Shown: positions 8,225 through 16,924, counted from the stretch's first letter. The stretch is 64,000 nucleotides of DNA from JAQUBU01 sp036677685 (GCA_036677685.1 JAVBWA010000008.1:124001-188000), one strand, 5' to 3'. A program made the numbers and translations. The notes: a model not told the origin generated them from the letters alone.

Positions 8225-8980
8225 ATGGCCAGAGAACCAAAGTGCCGCAGGGTGGAATCCGCCCCTAAAATCAGTGCTTTCAAACCTGCAGGAATACCAC
8301 GTTCCTGTCTGGAAGAAGTGGTGGTCAAACTGGAGGAACTGGAAGCCATTCGGCTTAAGGATCTTCTGGGGTTGGAGCAGGAAGAAGGAGCGGAGCGCAT
8401 GGGGGTATCCCGCCCGACCTTTCAGCGTATCTTGACGGAAGGTCGTGAAAAAGTTGCCCGGGCTTTAATTGAAGGCCATGCCCTTCGCATTGAAGGCGGG
8501 AATTATTGCCTGGGTCAGGCCCAATGCCGTAGAGCCGGGAGTTTGAAAAAGCGGCGTGACGATTGTCTTTATAATACGGATAATACTCGGGAAGATACCC
8601 AAACTGAAGGAGGAAATAATATGGCCGGTACTAAAATAGCGATCTGTGCCAATGCTGATTCTCCATCAGCTTTAGTTGATGGCCGCTTCGGACGTTGTGC
8701 TTATTTTATGCTCTGGGATGAAGAACAGCAGAGCTTTACCGGAATCCGCAACGGCGGGCCCGATCTAAACCAGGGCGCGGGAACTGGAGCGGCTCAAGAA
8801 CTACTGCAGCACGGGGTGGGCTATCTGATTTGCAACCGGATCGGACCCAAAGCCTTTGCCGTTATGCAAAAGGCCGGAGTAAAAATATATGCTGCAAAAG
8901 AAGATCAGGATTTAAAAACTGTGCTTAAGCAGTATCGAGCAGGGAAACTATCCCTTGTAGAAGCCGCCAATAATATATGA
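8225..8980 (+). CDS. DUF134 regulator-like domain fused to NifX/NifB-type cofactor-binding domain
   Basis: A 251-aa protein. Residues 1-95 form a DUF134 HTH-type domain (LEELEAIRLKDLLGLEQEEG, RMGVSRPTFQRIL). A polar linker of about 35 residues leads to a NifX/dinitrogenase iron-molybdenum cofactor-binding domain from about residue 133 (VDGRFGRCAYFMLWD, LICNRIGPKAFAVMQKAG). These are usually separate genes. Here the frame stays open, yet a strong ribosome site and an in-frame ATG (8621) remain at the junction, so both the fusion and the free NifX domain may be made. It lies 53 bp after mrp. Confidence 0.85.
   Translation: MAREPKCRRVESAPKISAFKPAGIPRSCLEEVVVKLEELEAIRLKDLLGLEQEEGAERMGVSRPTFQRILTEGREKVARALIEGHALRIEGGNYCLGQAQCRRAGSLKKRRDDCLYNTDNTREDTQTEGGNNMAGTKIAICANADSPSALVDGRFGRCAYFMLWDEEQQSFTGIRNGGPDLNQGAGTGAAQELLQHGVGYLICNRIGPKAFAVMQKAGVKIYAAKEDQDLKTVLKQYRAGKLSLVEAANNI
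8606..8623 (+). promoter_or_regulatory. internal ribosome binding site for a free NifX-like domain
   Basis: GAAGGAGG (8606-8613), seven bases, then ATG at 8621, in the same frame as the DUF134-NifX gene. The domain beginning here (MAGTKIAICANADS) is the normal N-terminus of stand-alone NifX-like proteins, supporting a second translation start giving a 119-aa product. Confidence 0.6.
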
Positions 8981-8992
8981 GGAGGTAAAAAA

Positions 8993-9340
8993 ATGTTAAT
9001 AGCTGTAGCCCAGGAAAACGATATGGTATGCCAGCATTTTGGGCATTGCGAGTGTTTTGCCTTGTATGACAGTGAATCTCAGAACTTGAGCCAGGTAAAC
9101 AACCCTGGCCATGCACCCGGCTTTCTGCCAGGATTCTTAGGGAACATGAGAGTAGAGGTAATAATCGCCGGGGGTATGGGCGCACGGGCCCAGGAGCTTT
9201 TCGCGGATCAGAATATCCAAGTTATTGTCGGGGTAAGCGGACCCATTAAGAGTGCTCTGGAGAGCTTTTTAAAGGGTGAACTCAAGAGCAGCGGATCGGT
9301 CTGTTCCGAGCACCAGCATGCCGGGGACTGCCATTCATAG
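8993..9340 (+). CDS. NifX/dinitrogenase Fe-Mo cofactor-binding family protein
   Basis: A 115-aa single-domain protein of the NifX/NifB-C-terminal family: VCQHFGHCECFALYD at the ligand-binding loop, VEVIIAGGMGARAQELFADQ, then a His/Cys-rich tail (CSEHQHAGDCHS) that could bind metal. It follows the DUF134-NifX gene by 12 bp with GAGGAGGTAAAAAA upstream and is the last gene before a strong terminator. In non-nitrogen-fixing anaerobes such proteins accompany Mrp-type ATPases; their physiological ligand is unknown. Confidence 0.85.
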   Translation: MLIAVAQENDMVCQHFGHCECFALYDSESQNLSQVNNPGHAPGFLPGFLGNMRVEVIIAGGMGARAQELFADQNIQVIVGVSGPIKSALESFLKGELKSSGSVCSEHQHAGDCHS

Positions 9341-9362
9341 AATATCGTTGATATAAAATAAT

Positions 9363-9417
9363 AAAAGCACCTGATCTTCACCGGCCTTTAAGGCTTAAAT
9401 GAATATCAGGTGCTTTT
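9363..9417. terminator. hairpin terminator between the ATPase operon and dodecin
   Basis: AAAAGCACCTGAT (9363-9375) pairs perfectly with ATCAGGTGCTTTT (9405-9417), a 13-bp stem with A and T runs on both sides, so it can act in both directions for the converging nifX-like and dodecin genes. Confidence 0.8.
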
Positions 9418-9429
9418 GCTTATACAAGC

Positions 9430-9624
9430 TTAATCCAGATAAGCGATTTTGATATTGGCCTTATACTCGACAATTTTATTGTCGGCGCAATCAGCCGTCC
9501 AGTTATATACTTCAACGCCCGTAATATTAGTCAAATCCCGGGAAGCTTCGGTAACTGCGTTTTCAATCGCATCCTGCCAGCTTCTTCTTGATTCTCCTAC
9601 GAATTCGGCTACTTTAACCTGCAA
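9430..9624 (-). CDS. dodecin
   Basis: A 64-aa dodecin: VGESRRSWQDAIENAVTEAS followed by VEYKANIKIAYLD is the family pattern of a helix packed on a curved sheet. Dodecins assemble as dodecamers that store or buffer flavins. The start is TTG, supported by AAAAGGAGGTTTTAATT upstream. It converges on the nifX-like gene and is monocistronic. Confidence 0.9.
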   Translation of the reverse strand: MQVKVAEFVGESRRSWQDAIENAVTEASRDLTNITGVEVYNWTADCADNKIVEYKANIKIAYLD

Positions 9625-9843
9625 AATTAAAACCTCCTTTTCATAATTAATACTATTATTCTGAGTTCCTGGAGATTCTTTTATGCAAGCAAATTGCAGA
9701 CCTTATGATTTATTAATACTCAAAAAAATAAATACTGGCTAGCCGCCAAATTTGCGATATACTGTGATTTTTAATTTTGCTCTTCAATGACTCCCATAAT
9801 GGCTAGAAAATCTGGCAACATTATAATATAATATTAATCAAGG

Positions 9844-9853
9844 TGGTATACCA
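9844..9853 (+). promoter_or_regulatory. FadR/GntR-type operator upstream of the regulator
   Basis: TGGTATACCA is a perfect 10-bp palindrome 46 bp before the FadR-type gene, followed by a second half-site-like CATACCA (9855-9861). The same 10-mer recurs downstream of the gene at 10692-10701. GntR/FadR proteins bind such short GGT/ACC palindromes, so autoregulation is likely. Confidence 0.6.
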
Positions 9854-9899
9854 GCATACCATAATTAAGAACCAGTTGTAACATATGGGGAGGATTTCA

Positions 9900-10610
9900 A
9901 TGTATCGACCAATTGCCAGGGTAAGTGAAGCTCAATCAGTAAGACTATATGAAATAATAATCAAACGAGTAAGAGAAATGATCCTTGAAGGTAAGCTCAA
10001 GGTTGGAGACAAATTGCCTTCAGAGCGTGAATTGGCTGAAATGTTTCAGGTTAGCAGGGTGCCAGTACGTGAAGCATTAAAAATAATGGAGTTTATGGAA
10101 ATATTACAGTTCATACCTGGCAACGGAATGTATTTAAAATCGTTTGATATTAATGATTTACTTTCCAAAATCGATTTTATGATTGAGACCGACGGAGATA
10201 TAATATCGGATTTATTTGAAGCCAGGCATGCCTTGGAACTCAAATCTGTTGAGCTGGCTGCCCTCAAACGTACTAATGCTGATCTAGCCGTTATGGAAAA
10301 ATGCCTTAAAGAAATGGAAGAAGATATAAACAACGGAGGTGATGGCATCCAAGCAGCTACCAACTTCCATACGGAAATAAGCAAAGCATCAAAAAACAAG
10401 GTAATTGCACGGATAAACGATTTATTGCTTAGTCTTACGCAAATCTCACGGGAAAAATCATTAAAACGACAGGGTATTGCTCCGATAGCTTTGGTTTATC
10501 ACCAACAAATTTTCGAAATGATTAAAGAGCAAAACCCGACCGGGGCTAAGAATGCTATGAAAGAGCATCTCGAGCATACCGAACGGGCAGCTCTTGCTGA
10601 TCAATACTAG
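9900..10610 (+). CDS. FadR-subfamily GntR transcriptional regulator
   Basis: A 236-aa protein. The N-terminal GntR winged helix includes VGDKLPSERELAEMFQVSRV and PVREALKIME. The C-terminal all-helical FCD domain has metal-ligand-type residues (FEARHALELKSVELAA, NFHTEISKASKN, HQQIFEMIKEQNP, MKEHLEHTER). FCD-domain regulators sense organic acids. ATG 9900 is chosen because GGGGAGGATTTCA precedes it. Its operators lie on both sides of the gene, and a sigma-54 activator follows, so it may tune access to the respiratory operon; that link is inference. Confidence 0.88.
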   Translation: MYRPIARVSEAQSVRLYEIIIKRVREMILEGKLKVGDKLPSERELAEMFQVSRVPVREALKIMEFMEILQFIPGNGMYLKSFDINDLLSKIDFMIETDGDIISDLFEARHALELKSVELAALKRTNADLAVMEKCLKEMEEDINNGGDGIQAATNFHTEISKASKNKVIARINDLLLSLTQISREKSLKRQGIAPIALVYHQQIFEMIKEQNPTGAKNAMKEHLEHTERAALADQY

Positions 10611-10668
10611 ACACACGTAATCACTTGCAAATTTAAACCAATAAAAGATATAGGGAGAATTGGATTAT

Positions 10669-10743
10669 ATGAGTAAAGCTATTGCTAGTTATGGTATACC
10701 AATATACCGGTATACGCAAAGTTCACAATTACTTTTTTCATGA
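10669..10743 (+). CDS. putative 24-codon leader or remnant ORF
   Basis: ATG with AGGGAG 11 bases upstream opens a 24-aa ORF, MSKAIASYGIPIYRYTQSSQ plus four residues, ending at TGA 10741-10743. Two FadR-like palindromes lie inside it. It may be a leader peptide of the downstream activator, the start of a lost gene, or chance. No known family. Confidence 0.3.
   Translation: MSKAIASYGIPIYRYTQSSQLLFS
10692..10714 (+). promoter_or_regulatory. paired FadR-like operators before the sigma-54 activator gene
   Basis: TGGTATACCA (10692-10701, identical to 9844-9853) and TATACCGGTATA (10703-10714) are adjacent palindromes about 90 bp upstream of the activator start. The repetition suggests that the FadR-type protein also controls the sigma-54 activator gene. 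Confidence 0.55.
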
Positions 10744-10804
10744 CTCCTTAAGAACCAAGCACCCATTGTTGAGTAATAGGTTTGAATGAATTGAGGTGAT
10801 TCCA

Positions 10805-12781
10805 ATGAATAGCCCACAATTAGCTGATTCAGAACTAGTCTCCCGCTTATATGATTTAAAATCATCGGGGAAATTTGATCACAGTGGTCTTCAACCGGAA
10901 GTAGCCGAGTCGTGGGAGAGGTCGTATGCATCCGCTTTAGACCACAACAATGGAAGTCATCTGCATATAAATCCATTTACCAATGAAAAATCCAAGCATT
11001 TTGATTTAGAAGACATTGCCCATCCTGCCATGATGAACATTTTAAGATTAACCAAGGGGTGCGGTTTTCAAGTACTTTTAACTGATAAAAAGGGTTTAGC
11101 TATAGAACACCTGCCCCACCAGGAATCACTGTTATTTACAAACTGGAATGAGGATATTCTTGGCACTAATGCCATAGGCACCTCCATAAAGATAAAAAAG
11201 GCTATTCAAATATCAGGTTCGGAACATTATCGCCAAGAATTACATTCCTTAACCAGTTCAGCGGTGCCCATTTATGACCAGCAAGGGACTGTGACTGCCG
11301 TTCTGGCTTTAATTGGGCCCAAATGCGAAGATCATTCCCGGGTCTTGAGCATGTTATATAAAGCAGTTAAGATTATTGTTTATAAATGGAGAGTATATAG
11401 ACAAAATCGCCAGTTGTCGACCTACAACACCCACCTGCGAAACATTATAAACATTATGTTAGAAGGTATAATAGTAGTTGATGATACCGGCCTTATCGAT
11501 CAATGTAATCCTGCCGCGGCCAAGATTCTGGGCAAAGAAGGGCAGGATTTGTGCGGTACTGATCTTAGGCGAATTCTGGAGAGTCAAGAGTTCTTAGATA
11601 AAATGTTAATTGGCGGCACCCAATTCAATGATGTTGAATTGTTTTTCGACAGCCCAACCGGACGCGTTCATTGCTTGGCTTCGGGTCAAAGCAGCCATGA
11701 TGATAAAGACAATATAACCGGTGGAATCATTGTCTTGCACAGTATTGACAAAGTTCATAGAATGGTCAATAAAGTATGTGGAACAAGGGCAGAATTTTAC
11801 TTCCACGACATTATAGGCAGCAGTAAAGCAATCAAGTCAACAATTGATATTGCCCGTATAGCTGCCCACAAGATGAGTAGTGTTTTGCTTGAAGGTGAGA
11901 GCGGTACCGGGAAAGAGATCTTTGCTCGCGCCATTCATAATGAAAGTTCACGTTGTAAAGGTCCGTTTGTAGCGGTAAACTGCGGTGCAATTCCCCGCGA
12001 ATTAGTGGGCAGTGAACTGTTCGGTTATGTGGATGGTGCTTTTACGGGAGCCCGGCGGGGAGGGAAACCGGGTAAATTTGAAATGGCCGCAGGCGGTACT
12101 CTGTTTCTTGATGAGATCGGAGATATGCCTCTTGAGCAGCAGGTTGTTCTGCTGAGGGTTCTTCAGGACAAATTGGTTGCTCGAATTGGCGATTTCAAAG
12201 AAATACCGGTTGACGTACGGGTTATCTGTGCCACAAATAAAGATTTATTATGGGAAGTAAATAAAGGTAATTTCCGGCAGGATCTTTACTATCGTCTAAA
12301 TGTAATATCAATTACCCTTCCTCCTTTGCAGGATAGATTAGGAGATATTCCCTTGCTAATTAATCATTGTTTGGCAAAATTGGGCGCGAGTGATGCTACT
12401 ATATCCAACCTTATGAATCCGGTAATTATGAAATACCTAAACAACTATTCCTGGCCTGGAAATGTACGCGAGTTGCAAAATGTTGTAGAGAGACTGGCCA
12501 TTATTGCAGATACCCGAAATATTGCAATTGCCGACCTTCCTCAAGAAATACGCATATCCAAAGAGACCATTCCCAATATAGACGAACCAGTTACTAATTC
12601 ACAAAAATCATATGTGAATAGAAAAAAACAAATAATTGCTGAACATGAGTCAGATCAAATTTTGACTATGTTAAAAAATTTTCACGGGAATTTAAGTGAA
12701 GTCGCGAAAGCAATGGGTTTTTCAAGAACTACCCTTTATCGAAAGCTACATTTGTACAATATCTCTAGAGACAGCTGGTAA
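10805..12781 (+). CDS. sigma-54 dependent activator, AcoR-like (GAF-PAS-AAA+-Fis)
   Basis: A 658-aa enhancer-binding protein. The N-terminal sensor region has a GAF-like block with NWNEDILGTNAIGTSI, typical of AcoR-type activators, then a PAS segment (NIMLEGIIVVDDTGLIDQCN). The AAA+ domain has Walker A GESGTGKE, the sigma-54 contact loop GAFTGA and Walker B GGTLFLDEIGDM. The C-terminal Fis-type HTH is LSEVAKAMGFSRTTLYRKL. ATG 10805 follows TTGAGGTGATTCC. A near-consensus -24/-12 promoter stands before the convergent oxidoreductase operon (21022-21037), its likely target. The effector is unknown. Confidence 0.93.
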   Translation: MNSPQLADSELVSRLYDLKSSGKFDHSGLQPEVAESWERSYASALDHNNGSHLHINPFTNEKSKHFDLEDIAHPAMMNILRLTKGCGFQVLLTDKKGLAIEHLPHQESLLFTNWNEDILGTNAIGTSIKIKKAIQISGSEHYRQELHSLTSSAVPIYDQQGTVTAVLALIGPKCEDHSRVLSMLYKAVKIIVYKWRVYRQNRQLSTYNTHLRNIINIMLEGIIVVDDTGLIDQCNPAAAKILGKEGQDLCGTDLRRILESQEFLDKMLIGGTQFNDVELFFDSPTGRVHCLASGQSSHDDKDNITGGIIVLHSIDKVHRMVNKVCGTRAEFYFHDIIGSSKAIKSTIDIARIAAHKMSSVLLEGESGTGKEIFARAIHNESSRCKGPFVAVNCGAIPRELVGSELFGYVDGAFTGARRGGKPGKFEMAAGGTLFLDEIGDMPLEQQVVLLRVLQDKLVARIGDFKEIPVDVRVICATNKDLLWEVNKGNFRQDLYYRLNVISITLPPLQDRLGDIPLLINHCLAKLGASDATISNLMNPVIMKYLNNYSWPGNVRELQNVVERLAIIADTRNIAIADLPQEIRISKETIPNIDEPVTNSQKSYVNRKKQIIAEHESDQILTMLKNFHGNLSEVAKAMGFSRTTLYRKLHLYNISRDSW

Positions 12782-13102
12782 ACATTTGATATCCCTTCTG
12801 GGGAAAAGGATTCTGCCGCACACATAACTTCGGAGACTTTGTTGTTTAGCCCATTTCCGGTATGTCGCGTCTCCTAAACAGGTTATAATGGTAGTATGTT
12901 TTTCCTTTATTAACAATACAATTGATAATCCTTTAACGCTAACTTCCACATACTCCTCCCCCATAATTGGCTTTTCAATTCCGATTGTTCCTTGATAAGC
13001 AATTTCCTTTAATCTTTTTATTATTTGTTTGTCAAGTGATGAAAAGTCACATAACCTTTCCCGATATCTATCAATAGCATGTTTGGTGACATGTAATTCC
13101 AT
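12746..13102 (-). CDS. hypothetical protein, last gene of the respiratory operon
   Basis: A 118-aa protein starting MELHVTKHAIDRYRERL with TAGGAGAAAAGAT upstream; the longer ORF would run into ccsA. A central beta-rich core (EEYVEVSVKGLSIVLLIKEK, TTIITCLGDATYRKW) is preceded by a His/Arg helix reminiscent of small DUF4258-like folds, but no family is asserted. Its 3' end overlaps the convergent activator gene by 36 bp. Being last in the operon, it may be unrelated to respiration. Confidence 0.55.
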   Translation of the reverse strand: MELHVTKHAIDRYRERLCDFSSLDKQIIKRLKEIAYQGTIGIEKPIMGEEYVEVSVKGLSIVLLIKEKHTTIITCLGDATYRKWAKQQSLRSYVCGRILFPRRDIKCLPAVSRDIVQM

Positions 13103-13139
13103 ATCTTTTCTCCTAATGGCAGTCAATCGCCTATCTTGG

Positions 13140-13991
13140 CTATGCATAGCTATGCAAACCAGGCAGTAAATAGTTAACTCCAAAGAAGGTAAACAATACG
13201 GCGGCAAAGCCAATCACTGCCAAGACTAAAGAACGGCGGCCTTTCCAATCGTAAGTGTGACGAGCATGTAGACAGGCTCCATATATCAGCCAGGTTATTA
13301 ACGACCAGGTTTCTTTGGGATCCCAACTCCAGTAACTGCCCCATGCCTGTTCCGCCCAGATGGCTCCACTGACAATTACCATTGACAGCAAAAAAAATCC
13401 AAAGGTTATGAAACGATAACTTAGTTCATCAAGTAGCTCCATAGCTGGCATACAGCTTATAAATCCGGAGAATTTTAGATTCCTGGCCGGCTGCCTTTTA
13501 AAATATTCCTTGATTAGATAGATAGAGGCAAGCCCAAATGATAAGGCAAATGCTCCATAGGATAGAATGGCTGTAGCTACATGTACACTTAACCAATTGC
13601 TTTTTAGGGCGGGCATCAGCGGAGCAATAGTATACCGCTGGTCTACAGGCATTTCTACAGAAACATAGGCCAGGATAAACCAAGCTATCGGAAGTATAAA
13701 CAGAGCAACTGTCTTAAGCCGGTAACGGTATTCGAACCACAAATATAAGGAAACGATACCCCAGGCAAACGCTATTAAAAACTCGTATCCATTAGTTAGA
13801 GGCAAGTGCCCAGCATTAATTGCCCGAAATATGATGGCGGCAGTATTTGCTGCCCAGCCAAAACCGGTAAATAAAGTAGCCAAGCCGCTCATTTTTCCCT
13901 TAATGTTGGCAAAGTAAGCGACATTCAAGAGAATGGCAATTGTATAGGATACAAAAGTAATCATAAAGGCAATATTTTCAAAGTCCCTCAT
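13140..13991 (-). CDS. ccsA: cytochrome c biogenesis protein CcsA/ResC
   Basis: A 283-aa polytopic protein of the heme-handling family with the tryptophan-rich WWD motif (WGSYWSWDPKETWSLITWL, about residues 214-232) and membrane histidines. With ResB it forms the System II synthase that exports heme and attaches it to CxxCH motifs outside the cell. It follows resB by 42 bp in the operon. Start ATG follows AGGAGAGAGCAAGAAA. Confidence 0.92.
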   Translation of the reverse strand: MRDFENIAFMITFVSYTIAILLNVAYFANIKGKMSGLATLFTGFGWAANTAAIIFRAINAGHLPLTNGYEFLIAFAWGIVSLYLWFEYRYRLKTVALFILPIAWFILAYVSVEMPVDQRYTIAPLMPALKSNWLSVHVATAILSYGAFALSFGLASIYLIKEYFKRQPARNLKFSGFISCMPAMELLDELSYRFITFGFFLLSMVIVSGAIWAEQAWGSYWSWDPKETWSLITWLIYGACLHARHTYDWKGRRSLVLAVIGFAAVLFTFFGVNYLLPGLHSYA

Positions 13992-14033
13992 TTTCTTGCT
14001 CTCTCCTACTAATAGTTCATATTCCTTAAGTAA

Positions 14034-15350
14034 CTATTCTTCCGGCTGTATCTTCCTAGCCAAACTATGGATACAGCCGGTCAAAGCCGACTGGTTTCTA
14101 CTGGTTTTTCCGCCTATACCAACTCTCAGCAACTTGCCTTCTTGTTCTAATACTATCCACAATTTGCAGGGTTGTATAAAGAAGGTAGCACTCATTCCCA
14201 GCAACATAAATACGAAACCCAGCCATATGAAAGGAATTCCAGGATCCTTCTTTACCAACAAACCGGTATAAGGTACGGTTCTGACGAATTTAAGACTGCT
14301 TCCCCCCTGACCCAGGTTTATTGCTCCTCCTAATTCCGCCGTTCCCATACCGGCGCTTTGACCATCTTTAAACAGCCCATAGAGCACTTTGATATAACTG
14401 GTATCAGTTGGTATGGATGTGCTGGAAGCATTCTTGCCATAATCGAGTTTCGCCAGGATTATATAATCTGTTCCAGGTATCCTGACACTTGATCCGCCTA
14501 TAATGAACCCTCGATAAATAGTTCTGGCATCAGGCCCGTTAACTTGAATCTCTATGGCATCTCCGTAACGGGCCTGGTAGAACTTTGTTCCCTGATAGTA
14601 AATAGGATTATTAACCCCCAGTGTGCTTGTCTCAATTTCCCGGTTATTTTCCAGAACACTTAGACGACTAAAGTACCCCGACGGTGAACCATCCGGGTAA
14701 CGTTCGATCCAAAACCCGTCAACCCGAACTTGAAAGTCATTTTTTACGTCTTTTAAATTAATACCTGAAACATTTGACAAACTAAAAGCTGTACCAACCG
14801 GTACATTGATACTGCCTTCCCACCCCCATACTACTCCCACTAAAATACCGGCTATAATGATCATGAAGCTGCAGTGGGTTATAAGTGATCCCCATACGCC
14901 GAAGCTCCCGTGCCGGGCTCCAACCCTGCATTTGCCATCCAGCATGTCTGTCCAGATTTGGTATCTTTGCCCGGCCAGGGTACTGACGAGTCTTGTTTTC
15001 ACCTCGGCTATCTCCCCGGTAAAGACAACCGAGATATGGGTCTTTAGCCTCATTAACTGTTCCATGTCAAGCAGTGGGTAAGAGTTGCTCTTACTCAAGC
15101 GGAAAGTTTTGATGCGATAAAAGCTGCAGGCCATCAAATTAAGGGTCAAGAGGCTCAGCAGAGCAATATACCACCAGGAATGATATAAGTCGCTTAACTG
15201 CAAGAAGGTATTGAGCCATCCCTCTAACCTCCCTGCCTGCCGTTGGGGAATTATGGTACCTATTATTGAGGCGGTTATTACACACAGCATTAGGTACAAA
15301 CCCATTCTCATGGACCGAAAAATGGCCCACCAGCTTTTATCTTTAGACAT
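14034..15350 (-). CDS. resB: cytochrome c biogenesis protein ResB/Ccs1
   Basis: A 438-aa ResB-family membrane protein with N-terminal helices (YLMLCVITASIIGTIIPQRQ, WWYIALLSLLTLNLMACSFY), a third helix with HCSFMIIIAGILVGV, a large external beta-rich domain (about residues 180-360) and a last helix FIWLGFVFMLLGMSATFFIQ. It is the partner of CcsA for cytochrome c assembly, which fits the pentaheme cytochrome encoded just upstream. GGGAAGTGATTAA precedes the ATG. Confidence 0.92.
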   Translation of the reverse strand: MSKDKSWWAIFRSMRMGLYLMLCVITASIIGTIIPQRQAGRLEGWLNTFLQLSDLYHSWWYIALLSLLTLNLMACSFYRIKTFRLSKSNSYPLLDMEQLMRLKTHISVVFTGEIAEVKTRLVSTLAGQRYQIWTDMLDGKCRVGARHGSFGVWGSLITHCSFMIIIAGILVGVVWGWEGSINVPVGTAFSLSNVSGINLKDVKNDFQVRVDGFWIERYPDGSPSGYFSRLSVLENNREIETSTLGVNNPIYYQGTKFYQARYGDAIEIQVNGPDARTIYRGFIIGGSSVRIPGTDYIILAKLDYGKNASSTSIPTDTSYIKVLYGLFKDGQSAGMGTAELGGAINLGQGGSSLKFVRTVPYTGLLVKKDPGIPFIWLGFVFMLLGMSATFFIQPCKLWIVLEQEGKLLRVGIGGKTSRNQSALTGCIHSLARKIQPEE

Positions 15351-15402
15351 TTAATCACTTCCCTGCCAGATTACTTGTAAGAAAACATTTCCCAACGCCT
15401 GT

Positions 15403-16221
15403 TTACATTAATCCCAGCGGTAAAAAACCATATAAAAACCAGATTAGTATGATACCATATACAATCATCTGCACCACAATCAACACCCGGTTGCTTCGAA
15501 AGCGCGACCCCTCCCCGGTTAAACCCGCTCTTTCCGAGCCATTTTCAAGCACCGGCGGCGGATTGTTCTGCAATTCCAGCGGATGGAATTCCTTCATTTC
15601 ATCATGTCTGAATTTCCCGGTAAGCCAGACCTTGTTCATGGGAAACACCACCGGACTGAAATGGGCATTGTAAAAATGCCAGATAAAAACCGCCATAATA
15701 GCGAGCATAGCCTCATCACTGTGGGCTACCTGTGCACAGTCAATAAAAGTACGTGATAAAAACTGGGCCGAAATGTGGGGAAACCATAGTATCAATCCAG
15801 AGCCTACCATAATGGCAATACCCCAGAAGACCGCCCAGTAGTCGAACTTTTCCTTATACGAATAACGGTCAAAACGGGCATCCTTTCTGGTTATTCCCAA
15901 GCAGAACACGATGTGATCCAGTAAATCAGTAACATCCTTCCAGGTTGGGACCATGGCGTTGGAACTCTCTTTTTTCACCAACCAGCAAAAAGCCAGGTAA
16001 CCCAAGTGGTAAATGACCGCTGCTATCATAACCGCAGCCGCCGCTTTGTGAATATACAGCATTGATGCAAATCCTCCGAAAAAGGAAGCCACATGTACAG
16101 CCCATGATTTGGCCGCATACTTTAAAGGAAGACCAGTGAAAGCCAGCATAATAAAGCTGCTGAAAAGCATAATATGCTGCATGCGGTGATGTATATTCCA
16201 TCTTTGATAGATTTTACTCAC
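15403..16221 (-). CDS. membrane cytochrome b (PhsC/FdnI/HyaC type)
   Basis: A 272-aa protein with about five membrane helices and paired histidines suited to b-heme binding (HHRMQHIMLFSSFIMLAFTG, YIHKAAAAVMIAAVIYHLGY, MLAIMAVFIWHFYNAHFSP). This fits the di-heme cytochrome b family that links periplasmic oxidoreductases or hydrogenases to the quinone pool. The GTG start (16219-16221) overlaps the stop of the cytochrome c gene by 8 bp and follows GGAGGGGAG. It probably exchanges electrons between menaquinone and the exported enzyme via the cytochrome c. Confidence 0.85.
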   Translation of the reverse strand: MSKIYQRWNIHHRMQHIMLFSSFIMLAFTGLPLKYAAKSWAVHVASFFGGFASMLYIHKAAAAVMIAAVIYHLGYLAFCWLVKKESSNAMVPTWKDVTDLLDHIVFCLGITRKDARFDRYSYKEKFDYWAVFWGIAIMVGSGLILWFPHISAQFLSRTFIDCAQVAHSDEAMLAIMAVFIWHFYNAHFSPVVFPMNKVWLTGKFRHDEMKEFHPLELQNNPPPVLENGSERAGLTGEGSRFRSNRVLIVVQMIVYGIILIWFLYGFLPLGLM

Positions 16222-16912
16222 AAGCACTCCCCTCCTTCTCCGGGATTCCATTTTGTCGTCTGGAGGCCTTAAACAGGTACAGTAATTCCAATTCCATGTG
16301 TAATATCAGTCCTATAACGCTTAGAATAGTCAGCCAGATAAAGAACTTGAATGTGAAGTATTCGGCTGTACCGGCATCAGTATATGTTTGGTGCTCCGAG
16401 CCTGCAGCGTAGTTGGTTCTAGGAGCGACATGACACTTGCCGCAGGTTTGGGGTAGATTAGCATTTGACACGGTTGACTTGGAATCTGCAATCTGTACTG
16501 CATTATGGGAACCATGGCAGTCGATACAATTGGCGGTCTCAACAGTGCCCAGCATAAGGCCCCGGCCATGAACACTTTCCGTATACGAATTCAATTCTTC
16601 ATTATGACAGGCTCCACAGGTCTCAGGAACATTCTGGGGAGATACCGGAGTAACATCGGGAATCTCGGTTGCGAATTCGGATCCCCCCAGGTGATCGCTG
16701 CTAATATTGGCATGACATGCTATACAGGAAATATCCTTATGAACCGAGTTTGAAAAATACTGACCAACTTCAGCATGGCATGTCAAACAGTTCTGATTGG
16801 TCAAACCATCCGGTTCACTTTGCGCAAAAACCGTACTTGCCGGTACCAGCATAAAGAATATACTTATGCTGAAACAAATTAATAATCTGAATAAGGGCAT
16901 TAGTTTTCTCAC
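16214..16912 (-). CDS. pentaheme cytochrome c, membrane anchored
   Basis: A 232-aa exported protein. The signal peptide ends near VPASTVFAQS. Five CxxCH heme sites follow (CLTCH, CIACH, CGACH, CIDCH, CGKCH), with extra His residues as possible distal ligands. A single C-terminal membrane helix (FFIWLTILSVIGLILHMELE) anchors it. It is likely an outside electron carrier between the oxidoreductase and cytochrome b. ResB and CcsA for heme attachment are in the same operon. The exact NapC/NrfH-like subfamily is not resolved. Confidence 0.9.
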   Translation of the reverse strand: MRKLMPLFRLLICFSISIFFMLVPASTVFAQSEPDGLTNQNCLTCHAEVGQYFSNSVHKDISCIACHANISSDHLGGSEFATEIPDVTPVSPQNVPETCGACHNEELNSYTESVHGRGLMLGTVETANCIDCHGSHNAVQIADSKSTVSNANLPQTCGKCHVAPRTNYAAGSEHQTYTDAGTAEYFTFKFFIWLTILSVIGLILHMELELLYLFKASRRQNGIPEKEGSACE

Positions 16913-16924
16913 CCCTTTATGACT

